From contig NZ_VCRA01000015.1 of the NCBI RefSeq assembly GCF_005938385.1, forward strand, positions 124,001-188,000: a stretch of 64,000 nucleotides of DNA, read 5' to 3'. The stretch is from Paenibacillus mesophilus. GTDB taxonomy: Bacteria > Bacillota > Bacilli > Paenibacillales > NBRC-103111. A model generated the notes under the pieces. It was not told the DNA's origin. It did no database searches and was given only the letters and a program-made list of their open reading frames with translations. The position numbers and the translations under genes were made by a program. Below are positions 25,128-34,215 of the stretch, piece after piece (position 1 is the stretch's first letter; each line of letters starts with the position of its first letter).

Positions 25128-27449
25128 CTAGATTTCCATAATTAATTCCACTTTGGCTTTGATATGCTCCAGCCAATTGAGCTTGCGTTCCGATTCTTTA
25201 ATACGTTCATCAGCTTTCTCTTTATCGGTGGCGTAACCCTCCAGCTCAGCAAGCTTTTCCTTGAGCACACCGTCAAGCCTAGTAAACTCTTTATGGAAAC
25301 GATCAGCGATTCGGTTGGACTGCTGAAGCGCATGTTTGCGAGCAGCCATACCGTTTTCGAATAAGCTCTGCTGTACAGAGCTTAGAAACTCTTGCGCTAG
25401 TTCATCGCCTTTAATGTAGCGGATCGTTTTGTAAATGTCGCGGTACTTGGTAACAGACTCGCTCTTAGGCCAAAATTTTACACTTTTAAACCAGCCTCTT
25501 GTACGCTCTTTGACTTCATAACTTTCCTGACCGACAACCCGATCTTCTTCGCGTACAAGATGCCTTGCCGAATAGTTTAGTCCCTGTACACTACCATTCA
25601 TTATTTTTAAGGGATCAATGGATACACTATTGAGATCTTTGGTATCCATTTCATCAATTAATGAACGAAGCTTTTTCTTATATTCGTCCAACAAGGCATC
25701 TACTGTTTCTTCCAAGTCCGTTCGGATAAGGTCATCCAGATCCTCTTCAAAATCCGGCTCTAGCTTCTCTACGAACTTCGTCAACCGCACAACTTCGTCC
25801 TCGGCATCCTCGAGTGAAAGCTCCTGGCCTCGTGAATCGTCGATACGTTTTGTGATCCGGTTTTGGAACTTTTGTATTACTTCTTCTACCACTACTTTGG
25901 AAGACTCAGTCACCTTGGCAACCGCCTCTTCAACGTTCTTCTTAAATTTCTTCGCATCGTGTGCACTATCTATTTTCTCACGGATCAAATCAATCATTTT
26001 AACAATCCGCTTACTATCATCGCGGTTTTTAGCAAGCTCGCGCTTCGTTACTTCAAAACAGTCTACTTCATCCAGTTTGTGCATGAATATGTCGACAATA
26101 TTTTTAATTTTGGCTGTCTTGGCATATTTCTGCACATACTGGCGAATCGCAGCCTCGATAGAGACAATGCCAGTGTGAATTAATGCTTCGTTCGTATCCT
26201 CGTTATCTCTGCCATTCCACGCTGCCTTCGTAGACGCAAGCTGGCCATTGATCTCACCGCGAATGCTTGGAGGGAGTGATGCATACGTTTCAAAGTGCAA
26301 CGTTTCGTTGCGGTTCAACTTCTTAACCTTCATTTCTGTCTCATCAACTGTATCCATGTCCACATCCGCTCCGCTTGCCATCAGTCTAATGTTAAGCGCA
26401 GGCAGGGCGGACGCAGGGAATAGATTCGGATTTGCTATGCCATGGTTTTTCAGATACGAGCGTACGCGCTCTAACGTCTGACTTGTATCGCCATCTTCCT
26501 TTTTGCGATCATCCAGTTTATTAACAACGAAGATGAATCTGTCCTTCGACTGCTTGCCCCCGACACTCATACTCTCGGCGACGCGATTCAACAAAGCATT
26601 GTCATCGTCCGTCCCAAATTCTCCTGTCATAATATAGAGTACGAGCGACTTTGACGATTTGCCAAGAAATTCGCTCTGCACCTTCCTATGTCTGGGGTCA
26701 CGCGAATTGTTCGGTCCCGGCGTATCAATGAGCACAAGCGAAACATCTTCCGACGAAACGAATGGAATATTTCCCGAAACATGGATGGCGGAAATGTTCT
26801 CGCTGGAATTCAAACGTTCCATGATCGGATAAGTTAATTTTGCATGCGTCTCAGCCAGATCGCCCTCTTTATTGTAAACCTCCGCCCCAAATGGTACGGC
26901 ATCCTGCGTTATGTCCTTAATTCGCGTAATGATTGCCGTGCAAGCCTCTTGCTTGGATGGCATCAGCTTGGTGCCGAGCATCGCGTTAATAAGCGTGGAT
27001 TTGCCAGCGCTCATTGTTGCCACAACACAAACCTCGAAATCGCTGCTTTTTGCATGCTGGAATGCACTTACGATTTCCACATCTCTGAGCTCATCGAAGG
27101 GACCTTGTTGAATTTCTTTGAACACCTCGTCGATAAGCGCTTCTTTATCCGACGTTTCTTTGGCAGGTTTTCTTTCAATCGTTGCCGTCAACTCGCCTCT
27201 TACATGTGATTCGGTGAATACATCGACCAAGTCCTCGTAGTCGAGCAGCGTGCCGTGGAACGTCACTTCAAAATTCGTATCATTGTACTCGTCAATAAGG
27301 ATGCGCGGGAGTTCCTCGACCCATTCCTGCAATCGTGAGCCGTCGGCAGCTTTCTCGCCAAGCTTGCTGTTTTGCGCCAAACGTTTCCCCTCAACGGTAA
27401 TTTCCGTTTCAAGCTTATATGGATTATACTTTACAAATACTTTTTTCAT
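25128..27449 (-). CDS. Dynamin-like GTPase, large member of the pair
   Basis: A 773-residue dynamin-superfamily GTPase. GTPase motifs: G1 ATMSAGKSTLINAML (about 143-157), G3 LIDTPGPNN (about 236), G4 VVNKLDDRK (about 303). The N-terminal ~110 residues form a small beta-rich domain (KKVFVKYNPYKLETEITVEGKRL), and the C-terminal ~350 residues are long charged helices, as in dynamin stalks. A KxxxKFxPKS-type basic patch (RGWFKSVKFWPKS) may touch membrane. Start is ATG 27449, overlapping the TGA of the smaller dynamin gene (ATGA). Bacterial dynamins often occur as adjacent pairs that assemble together on membranes; some act in phage-stress tolerance. Confidence 0.85.
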   Translation of the reverse strand: MKKVFVKYNPYKLETEITVEGKRLAQNSKLGEKAADGSRLQEWVEELPRILIDEYNDTNFEVTFHGTLLDYEDLVDVFTESHVRGELTATIERKPAKETSDKEALIDEVFKEIQQGPFDELRDVEIVSAFQHAKSSDFEVCVVATMSAGKSTLINAMLGTKLMPSKQEACTAIITRIKDITQDAVPFGAEVYNKEGDLAETHAKLTYPIMERLNSSENISAIHVSGNIPFVSSEDVSLVLIDTPGPNNSRDPRHRKVQSEFLGKSSKSLVLYIMTGEFGTDDDNALLNRVAESMSVGGKQSKDRFIFVVNKLDDRKKEDGDTSQTLERVRSYLKNHGIANPNLFPASALPALNIRLMASGADVDMDTVDETEMKVKKLNRNETLHFETYASLPPSIRGEINGQLASTKAAWNGRDNEDTNEALIHTGIVSIEAAIRQYVQKYAKTAKIKNIVDIFMHKLDEVDCFEVTKRELAKNRDDSKRIVKMIDLIREKIDSAHDAKKFKKNVEEAVAKVTESSKVVVEEVIQKFQNRITKRIDDSRGQELSLEDAEDEVVRLTKFVEKLEPDFEEDLDDLIRTDLEETVDALLDEYKKKLRSLIDEMDTKDLNSVSIDPLKIMNGSVQGLNYSARHLVREEDRVVGQESYEVKERTRGWFKSVKFWPKSESVTKYRDIYKTIRYIKGDELAQEFLSSVQQSLFENGMAARKHALQQSNRIADRFHKEFTRLDGVLKEKLAELEGYATDKEKADERIKESERKLNWLEHIKAKVELIMEI

Positions 27450-28777
27450 CGGTCGCTTCCCCCGTATAGTATGTTTTCCAGACCGTAAAGCCCGCATCTC
27501 ACTGCAAGTGCCGATCGCTCGTCTTTAGCTGCCTGTACTGGAGTGGTGGATTCATCCAAGTAGGTAGACATGTCATACTCCGGCCTACTGAATTTTTTCA
27601 CGTAGTAGTCATATGCATCTTGCTCATCCTCATTCATGGGCTCGCCATTCTGCTTCATTTTCAACAAGAATGCGAAGTAAGCAGATAACGGACATATGAC
27701 TGGATTTTCAAATCCGAGATGAACAAGATCATGTTGGACACCCTCAATGCTTGCGGCAATTGAATCATCTGTGCTTTTGAAATTATCAAGTTTATTAAGC
27801 ACAAAAATGACCTTATCTCCTGGCACATTTTCGGAAACGTATTTCAAGTAACGAATTTCCTCGTCTGTCCCGAGTTGGTTAGCGTTCAGTACATAGATGA
27901 GCTTATCGTATTGCTCGTCCAGTATCGCTTTACGGGTCCGTATGCCGTGCTCCCGATTGATAGCGGAATTTACACCGGGAGTATCGATCAGACAAATTCT
28001 ACTTGGTGAATCCAAATGAACGAAAGAACGGAAATAGGAGGCGATATCACTGCTACCTGCTTGCCCAGCATCCATTAGATCGTCGTATGTCGCATTCAGA
28101 TTAAGCCGCGGGGCGAGCAAGTAAATGGAGCCATCTTCAACCGGCTTGTTGAACAAGTAACACAGGTTCGCTGTGCAAGCTTCTTGCGATGTTCGAGCGA
28201 CTTGCTTGCCGATCAGGGCATTGATAAGCGTAGATTTTCCGGCGCTCATATTGGCCGTAATCAAGATTCGCATTTCCTGTTGCGCTGCAAATCTTCGGTT
28301 TACCCGAAACTGGTGAATCAATCCCTCGGCAAAAAGCAGCTTTTGCGGGACCGCCTCATTGGTAAAAAGGGCAGATACCAGTATACCCAGTGCAGCGGAC
28401 TGCCGTTTGTTCAAATATCCCAGCATGATCTTTTGTGCTTTCTCAATCGCGCTCTTATCTGCTGCGATAAGCGCAATGTCACACATAAGCCAGAGGCGAT
28501 ATTTCCACATCCATGGTCTTAACCAGTCATTTACCATTGAACGAATCATGCGTTCACGATTTCCATCAGTTAAGACAACTGCGCTCTCATTTCCGATAAG
28601 CATTGAATGGTATTGTGATAACCGAGCGCTTGCGTATTCGGCAAAACCTGCACATCGGTTCACAAGATATTCGAGTATGACATAGTATTGAATCTTAGTT
28701 TTTTTCTTCGCCTTCTTTAGCGGATGCGCTATCAAGCTGTGCGAGGTTACAAAATTATTTCGTAGAGTACTTTCCAT
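27446..28777 (-). CDS. Dynamin-like GTPase, small member of the pair
   Basis: A 443-residue dynamin-family GTPase: an N-terminal helical region of about 160 residues, then G1 ANMSAGKSTLINALIG (about 171), Thr of G2 in CTANLCYLF, G3 CLIDTPGVNS (about 260) and G4 FVLNKLDNF (about 322). It is shorter than its partner and lacks the long C-terminal stalk, so it probably relies on the larger protein for assembly. It begins 6 bases after the WYL regulator gene and overlaps the larger dynamin gene by 4 bases. The pair share the rare MSAGKSTLIN form of the P-loop, which supports a common origin. Confidence 0.85.
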   Translation of the reverse strand: MESTLRNNFVTSHSLIAHPLKKAKKKTKIQYYVILEYLVNRCAGFAEYASARLSQYHSMLIGNESAVVLTDGNRERMIRSMVNDWLRPWMWKYRLWLMCDIALIAADKSAIEKAQKIMLGYLNKRQSAALGILVSALFTNEAVPQKLLFAEGLIHQFRVNRRFAAQQEMRILITANMSAGKSTLINALIGKQVARTSQEACTANLCYLFNKPVEDGSIYLLAPRLNLNATYDDLMDAGQAGSSDIASYFRSFVHLDSPSRICLIDTPGVNSAINREHGIRTRKAILDEQYDKLIYVLNANQLGTDEEIRYLKYVSENVPGDKVIFVLNKLDNFKSTDDSIAASIEGVQHDLVHLGFENPVICPLSAYFAFLLKMKQNGEPMNEDEQDAYDYYVKKFSRPEYDMSTYLDESTTPVQAAKDERSALAVRCGLYGLENILYGGSDR

Positions 28778-28783
28778 TCGTAG

Positions 28784-29701
28784 TTAAAGCACCTCAACCT
28801 TCTCTCCCTGGCTTCGCATCCACATATCGACACCATTTCCATAAACCTCAACTGAAATCACATAAATTCCTTGATTTTCCGACAATATCTCTGCCGTCGG
28901 CAGCCTATCCAATACAGCGTCAATAGAAGCGCCGCTAAACTTAAACTTCACCCTGCGCAATTCACCTGAATACATGAACTGCACTCGCTTGCGAAACTCT
29001 CCGTCGTTGAACTTGTCCTTATAAGGCACTTTAAATTTGGTTCCCGTACCTTGAAACCTTCCAATCCTATCCACACGAAACACCGTGGGGAAGTCATGGC
29101 GATCATCGGACATAAATGCAACCAGATAGAAATAGTATTCTGAAAACATAATGGCGACCGGCTTCACTTCATGCTCCCGCTCCATACCGTCTTTACGGAC
29201 ATAAGAAATCCGGACTACTTCGTTTTGCGTTATGTACTGCGAAAGCTCCCATATTTTCTCGAGAAGCTTCTTGCCATGCCTCAATGGAACGTAATAAAAC
29301 TGCTCGTTACGGATCATGTTCTCGACCTGCTTGCGGTCATTTGTCGTTACCTGCGCTAATAATTTTACAATAAGTGCGTCCAGCTCTTCCTTGCAAAACG
29401 CCCGGCTCTCAAGAAGGATTTTACATACAGCTAAAACCTCTTCGTTAGTAATCCACTCGCGCTCCATACGAACAAGGTAGTATCCTGATCGAAATCTGTC
29501 ATATATGATGGATACCTCCCCATCCGCAAAACGGGTGTCAGCCAAATACACTCTTAATTCGTCAATGTCACGTTGAATCGTTTTTTCTGTTACCCCGTAT
29601 CGCTTGGCAAGCTCTGCCTTCTTGATGAGTTCACCCCTATTGAGCAGTTCGTGCATATTCAACAGGCGAAACCCTTTATTACCCTTAAAATCAAGGTTCA
29701 A
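28784..29701 (-). CDS. WYL-domain transcription regulator
   Basis: A 305-residue regulator and first gene of the operon. Residues about 10-65 are a DeoR/HTH_11-type helix-turn-helix (KKAELAKRYGVTEKTIQRDIDELRVYL). Residues about 140-225 are a WYL domain (VRISYVRKDGMEREHEVKPVAIMFSEYYFYLVAFM, FRVDRIGRF), followed by a WCX-like C-terminal domain. WYL domains sense nucleic acids or nucleotides and control many phage-defence loci, including BREX and CBASS. Start is TTG 29701 behind GGGGGAG at 7 bases. Placement 6 bases ahead of the first dynamin gene implies it regulates this whole operon, probably by repression until infection. Confidence 0.85.
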   Translation of the reverse strand: MNLDFKGNKGFRLLNMHELLNRGELIKKAELAKRYGVTEKTIQRDIDELRVYLADTRFADGEVSIIYDRFRSGYYLVRMEREWITNEEVLAVCKILLESRAFCKEELDALIVKLLAQVTTNDRKQVENMIRNEQFYYVPLRHGKKLLEKIWELSQYITQNEVVRISYVRKDGMEREHEVKPVAIMFSEYYFYLVAFMSDDRHDFPTVFRVDRIGRFQGTGTKFKVPYKDKFNDGEFRKRVQFMYSGELRRVKFKFSGASIDAVLDRLPTAEILSENQGIYVISVEVYGNGVDMWMRSQGEKVEVL

Positions 29702-30424
29702 GCAAGCTCCCCCTTCTTCAACTCTTTTTCCAACTATATCACAACAAGATGGACATATATTGGGGTTAGGATGTATCCACTTAACTAATTTTCGGATTCA
29801 CTATAGTTGCATAAACCCATGACATATGACCTAATTTTACACTTTTCGATATGTCGAATGTTGTGGAAATGTGTATAACGCATCGTAATGTATCAAAATA
29901 TGTGCTAGTTGCGAAGTCATCCGGCGCTATTTGTTCGATAAGCAGAGGTAGCTCCTTGTCCCTGTTACATCATGTAAGTATGGAATTTGTTCCATTCCTG
30001 ACGGTTCAGATTAACTTTTGGACTGAAAACCTCAACTATACTGGTTGTAAGAAGTTAAATAAATGCGCGGCCAATACTTCACCGCGCATTCGTTCATTGC
30101 CTGCACATTTTATGTTCCATTCAGGCTCAATAGTCGGATTGCAGCAAACCAACCAACTGTCTGATTCCTCGTTCAATCGTTTTACACTCAGGGTCCTCCC
30201 CATGTATTGGAATTTCTCCAACATACCTTCCCTCACAGGAAAGTGATTCTTGCTTGTTCTATAAATTGCTTTCTTTCGTATGAATCGTCCCTGGACAAAT
30301 ACTCCTCGTTAACTCTTTTATACAGGGAGTATTATAAATTAATGGGAGTTGTGGGAACGGTAATACATCGTCGTTTCTACTGATCCAATCAAACAACCAG
30401 TGTACTAATTGAGAGTAAGCATCA
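29702..30424. other. Intergenic region between the two large operons
   Basis: This stretch must hold the promoter of the dynamin operon. A TATAGT hexamer lies about 35 bases upstream of the TTG start, without a good -35 partner. A pair of 8-base inverted arms (AATACTCC at 30298, GGAGTATT at 30326) is present. One small frame of doubtful status (30036-30236) is listed separately. I see no RNA gene or terminator. Confidence 0.4.
30036..30236 (-). CDS. Small hypothetical ORF
   Basis: A possible 66-residue protein with balanced composition (MGRTLSVKRLNEESDSWLV near the start, AGNERMRGEVLAAHLFNFLQ near the end). The GTG at 30236 or the ATG at 30224, behind AGGGAAGG, could serve as start. No family is recognised. 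It lies alone between two operons, so it could be a small regulator, a remnant, or a chance frame. Confidence 0.35.
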   Translation of the reverse strand: MREGMLEKFQYMGRTLSVKRLNEESDSWLVCCNPTIEPEWNIKCAGNERMRGEVLAAHLFNFLQPV

Positions 30425-31342
30425 TTACAGCAGCCCTCTCTTCAGATTTCGGTAAAAATGGTGATAGACTTCATGAGGGTGTAGATAGAACATCTCTTGC
30501 ATGGCAGCACATGCCGAAATGATCATATCCGTCCCATCCGAATTAATCTCAAATTCAATCCCGCGGCAGGTTAAATAACGATACATCTCTTGTTTGTCAG
30601 CATAGCTGTCTTCCTCTGAATTGCGATAACGCTCTATCAAATCAAAGACGGATTTCTTGAAATCTAATAAATCTCTCCCCTCCAACTCCCCCTCTAATTG
30701 GCTAACACGCTCGGGATCAGCGAATAAACATTCAAACACAGCATCGTAGAACTTCTTGTTTCGACGGCAATTCTTTAGGTCTTCAATAAGCTCCAGGTTC
30801 ATGAAGAATGACTCAACTTCATCCTGAAACATATCCAATAACGGGAATCGCGATCCGTATCCAAGGCTTTCTATCAAGCTGGTATAGTACCATTTCTGAT
30901 CATCATAACCTCGTTTAAATTTGTTCCATGCCGTATTCCCATAGAGTGAAACATCTCGTCTAATAGAACGAAGATTATGCAGCTTGTCCGCACACGCCAA
31001 TTGCCTAGTGGCAAGATCTGCACTTTTCAGGAATTCCAACGTATGTTGTTTTCGTTCTTCCCAAGATAAGTGCTTATCCGGTTCAGAAGCCCCCTGCACA
31101 AGCCTTAGTACCTCGGATCCGAATCGGCTGCGAATATCGTCCTCCGTAGTCTCCGTATCCTCCAATGTATCGTGAAGTAAACCCGCGATAATAACTCCCT
31201 CATTGCATTTGGCTTCAAGCAAAATCATACCTACCCCAAAAGGGTGGCTGATATAGGGAATTTCTGTTCCCTTCCTTAGCTGGTTTCGATGCGCATGTGC
31301 TGCAAATTCAATAGCAAAATCGATCTGATTCAAGCTTTGCAC
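30425..31342 (-). CDS. SpoT/MESH1-like HD hydrolase (possible alarmone hydrolase)
   Basis: A 305-residue protein. Residues 1-175 are the HD hydrolase domain of the RelA/SpoT/MESH1 group: HRNQLRKGTEIPYISHP (Arg and Lys before His33), the HDTLEDT motif (His57-Asp58, Glu61-Asp62) and ADKLHNL, the full set of manganese ligands for 3'-pyrophosphate removal from (p)ppGpp. No synthetase, TGS or ACT domain is present, so it would be a free-standing hydrolase; the C-terminal 130 residues are unknown. Start is GTG 31342 behind GGGGAAAGG. It is the last gene of the helicase/McrB operon, 20 bases after its neighbour. It may destroy an alarmone or another nucleotide during infection. Function is inferred. 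Confidence 0.75.
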   Translation of the reverse strand: MQSLNQIDFAIEFAAHAHRNQLRKGTEIPYISHPFGVGMILLEAKCNEGVIIAGLLHDTLEDTETTEDDIRSRFGSEVLRLVQGASEPDKHLSWEERKQHTLEFLKSADLATRQLACADKLHNLRSIRRDVSLYGNTAWNKFKRGYDDQKWYYTSLIESLGYGSRFPLLDMFQDEVESFFMNLELIEDLKNCRRNKKFYDAVFECLFADPERVSQLEGELEGRDLLDFKKSVFDLIERYRNSEEDSYADKQEMYRYLTCRGIEFEINSDGTDMIISACAAMQEMFYLHPHEVYHHFYRNLKRGLL

Positions 31343-31362
31343 GCCCTTTCCCCATATCGTTC

Positions 31363-31953
31363 TTACGATTCAGGCAACTTTAACAATGCCTCAAATATAT
31401 GTGATTTTATTGCCTCGGAATCACATACGGTAAATAGGGGAAATGCCTTTCCAATTGCTTGTTTAAGCCCCCAGTACCTATTGATTGACTTTGTTTTCGT
31501 CCTGCATCTCCATACTTGATCTGTTTCTTCAATAGTGAAATGGTTCTCTAAGCGATAAGGATCATGAAAAAGCCAGTGATCTGCTATAGAAGGCATTCGC
31601 TCCCACTTAGTCAAATCATATTGAAATCGAGATATGGAAATCTCCGGATAGTCCTCTTCCCCCTCTAAATCAATTTCCACGACAAATACATCTCCGTCCT
31701 TCAAGTCTGGGACATTATCGTTTCCGGCAGAATCCCCCTCTACTTGATAGACTTTGATAAAATTGCTAAGCAACCAGCCATCCTCATAGCTGTCTGACTT
31801 CCATCGAAGAAATTTGGGGGTTAGGGAAATGAAGCCGTGTTCTTTGCCAATGATGTCCATTTCGTTAAAGAGCAGATTTATATTTTTGTACGTTTCCCGA
31901 AGCACCTTAACTGATAAGCTGATATTCCCGCCAAAGTCATTTGTTGAAGACAT
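31363..31953 (-). CDS. Unknown protein in the helicase/McrB operon
   Basis: A 196-residue soluble protein with no family I recognise. It is rich in aromatic and acidic residues, with blocks such as ISLTPKFLRWKSDSYEDGWLL and WRCRTKTKSINRYWGLKQAIGKAFPLF. Start is ATG 31953 behind AGGAGGATAGCT, overlapping the end of the PD-(D/E)XK gene by 17 bases. It could be a specificity or inhibitor subunit of the system. Only its place in the operon informs function. Confidence 0.65.
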   Translation of the reverse strand: MSSTNDFGGNISLSVKVLRETYKNINLLFNEMDIIGKEHGFISLTPKFLRWKSDSYEDGWLLSNFIKVYQVEGDSAGNDNVPDLKDGDVFVVEIDLEGEEDYPEISISRFQYDLTKWERMPSIADHWLFHDPYRLENHFTIEETDQVWRCRTKTKSINRYWGLKQAIGKAFPLFTVCDSEAIKSHIFEALLKLPES

Positions 31954-32725
31954 AGCTATCCTCCTGTACGAAGACATTTATGGGCCAATTTAAAGCTCGT
32001 TGATTGTGTGATTTTCCTTTAAATAAATATGCGTTATCATGAACACTCACATTTTGAGTACCGGAAAGGAATCCCTTGAACCGCTCGAATCCTTTTCTTA
32101 CGAGAAGATCCGATAAGTCTTGAATAATCATCCGTTGACCGGCATCCAATTGAGTTAGTTCTATGGATTTGAGCTGCTCCAATACGTTCTGCCAAGCTAA
32201 GAACCCTAAAGAGATATTAGGAGATATAATTGACCGCCCCATTATACCCGCTTCTACAGGAGTCAGAATATTATTCGGTGCCAAGAATATAAGATAGGCC
32301 TGGCGTCCTTGCCGAATATCTTCAAGCAGCCGGGAGTATCGAGCTAACTGATGGCAGCTTTCTTCGGGAGTAACGATTTCCTCTGTATCTTCATCGTCAG
32401 ATGAAAGTCCACTATAATATTTCACTTCAATTCCGATAACGACATCGGAATGTTCCATGATCAGATCAATTTCTCCCTCTGTATGTCGAAACCAGAAATG
32501 CATTTGATAATCGTAATCTTGAATTGATCCAAGTAGCTTCCTCCAGTTTCGCCCTGAAGCTTGATCAGCCTTCTGGAACCGAACGGCATCCAATACGTGT
32601 TTCAAGCCTATATGAAAGGGTAAGTAGCGTATGGAGCCAAAGAAATCGCCGGTTAATTGATCTTCCAACCGGTCCGACAGATTGCTTCCGGATCGTGAAA
32701 TTTTATTGTGAATTTCAGCAATCAT
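31937..32725 (-). CDS. PD-(D/E)XK nuclease-family protein
   Basis: A 262-residue protein with the core of a PD-(D/E)XK nuclease: EGEIDLIMEHSDVVIGIEVKYYSG at about residues 80-103, giving catalytic Asp and the ExK pair. Similar proteins occur as stand-alone endonucleases in restriction loci. Its start overlaps the stop of the DUF2357 gene (ATGA), with a GGGGAGGAG ribosome site. The system therefore encodes two separate predicted nucleases. Cleavage target (DNA or RNA, modified or not) cannot be told from sequence. Confidence 0.75.
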   Translation of the reverse strand: MIAEIHNKISRSGSNLSDRLEDQLTGDFFGSIRYLPFHIGLKHVLDAVRFQKADQASGRNWRKLLGSIQDYDYQMHFWFRHTEGEIDLIMEHSDVVIGIEVKYYSGLSSDDEDTEEIVTPEESCHQLARYSRLLEDIRQGRQAYLIFLAPNNILTPVEAGIMGRSIISPNISLGFLAWQNVLEQLKSIELTQLDAGQRMIIQDLSDLLVRKGFERFKGFLSGTQNVSVHDNAYLFKGKSHNQRALNWPINVFVQEDSYVFNK

Positions 32726-34215
32726 GTCGTTTCTCCTCCCCCTTGAACCAGTTGATTATAGATCCAATCACTCAATAGGTTCGTGTCTCCCCCAGGTGTA
32801 AGCGCGATGGCACCCATCCTATATCTGTTGTGAAAATCAGGTCTGAAATAATTAAGTTCAGCATCTTGAACAGGTGTTAAAATAAACACGCTATGAACCG
32901 CCCGACTGTCGTTACAACAACGCAAAATCCCGTCTCTGTACTTATGCATTTCACCTAACGCTGTACCTAGATTGGCAGCAACGCGGTACTTCGGATCCAG
33001 CACATATAAGGTATCCCCTGCTTCGATGACAATATCAGGAATCATTCTCTGCGTATAGGTATAAAAGCGGGGGGAATTACTTTGAAATACACGTTGATAC
33101 GAGAGCCGCATATCATTTTTCAACTTCACCATACTCTCGTTATGCTCTGCAAAATGAAGGAAGAGACCTTCCCTTGTCGTACGGAATAACCCGCTGCTAT
33201 CTTCTAACAAGCCCTTTTCCCGAAACAGCTTAACAAGCTGCATATAGCACCATATCTCATATAAGGCAAAGGTTTCCCGCAGCGGATAATGATAGCTCAT
33301 GCCGATGCGCTCGGCCCCATGCTTGTACAAACGATCAAACCAATGATAGCATTGTCGATATGAAGGATGTTTTCGGAAAACCTGCGTAATTCGAATGACC
33401 CCTTTGTAGGGTGAAACCTGCTTGAAAAAAGGATCTTGCAACCAATAACCAACTTTGTCCGCATAGGATTCTGCTCTAACCGCTTGTTCTTCCGGAACGC
33501 TCTTACCGTACATCTTCAGTAGATGCCTTAGCTCCACCAGCCAACGCTTTAATAGCTTGTTTTCATAAGTATTATAGCTATCCGTTCGGGTTGTAGATTT
33601 CACCGTTTCCGGTATATCGCTGCTAGTGCCTCGACCCCTGTTTTGTTCCATCCATGCCAAGGTTTTGGGTTCCACACTTTTGACACGATCCCGTCTCATC
33701 TGCCTCTCGCTAGCTTGAAGCATACGGATCGGTTGTTGAATGATACTCCAGATCATAGCAGTCAACAACGCAAACGACGATTCAATATAGCACCATTGTG
33801 CCAATGAAAGCTCACGAGAATGCTGATCGGCATCAATGCCCGCCTCAATATGCGAGTATTCAAAACAAAGGGATGCTTCCTTCAGAATATCGTTTAGCAT
33901 AAGGTGATATTGCTCTTCCGTCATTTTCCGGCTATCGGGATAAATATAGGTTTCAAGCTGCACCCCGTTGATTTGAAAGTGGACTTTTCCGCTTTGAAAG
34001 GGGGTAGTCAGATGACCATAAGCCTCACCTTGCTGCACCCGGTGCGGAAATAGCGCCAAACCGCAAAAATAGATCGAGGGCAGCTGCCCCAAGTCGTCCA
34101 TGATGTACTTCCATTCGTAGGATGTCGCTTCGGTCAGGTAGGCCTCCTCCAAGGCAACCCATACTTTATCGTTACTTCGGAGCAATAGTTTACCGCCAGA
34201 ACTGTGTTGCTCCAT
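32722..34215 (-). CDS. DUF2357 McrC-like nuclease
   Basis: A 497-residue protein of the DUF2357 type, the nuclease partner of McrB-like AAA+ ATPases. The N-terminal part is the family-specific region; the C-terminal part is a PD-(D/E)XK fold with RMIPDIVIE followed by DTLYVLDPKYR (catalytic Asp and Lys at about 404-406). Start is ATG 34215 behind GGAGC; a longer frame begins inside the ATPase gene and has no ribosome site. It overlaps the McrB-like gene by 26 bases. By analogy with McrBC the ATPase ring would drive this nuclease once a target is recognised. Confidence 0.75.
   Translation of the reverse strand: MEQHSSGGKLLLRSNDKVWVALEEAYLTEATSYEWKYIMDDLGQLPSIYFCGLALFPHRVQQGEAYGHLTTPFQSGKVHFQINGVQLETYIYPDSRKMTEEQYHLMLNDILKEASLCFEYSHIEAGIDADQHSRELSLAQWCYIESSFALLTAMIWSIIQQPIRMLQASERQMRRDRVKSVEPKTLAWMEQNRGRGTSSDIPETVKSTTRTDSYNTYENKLLKRWLVELRHLLKMYGKSVPEEQAVRAESYADKVGYWLQDPFFKQVSPYKGVIRITQVFRKHPSYRQCYHWFDRLYKHGAERIGMSYHYPLRETFALYEIWCYMQLVKLFREKGLLEDSSGLFRTTREGLFLHFAEHNESMVKLKNDMRLSYQRVFQSNSPRFYTYTQRMIPDIVIEAGDTLYVLDPKYRVAANLGTALGEMHKYRDGILRCCNDSRAVHSVFILTPVQDAELNYFRPDFHNRYRMGAIALTPGGDTNLLSDWIYNQLVQGGGETT

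Noticed and set aside
29851..30246. A 131-codon plus-strand frame in the intergenic gap
   Set aside because: It has low-complexity-like composition and no ribosome site, and overlaps a somewhat better minus-strand small frame.
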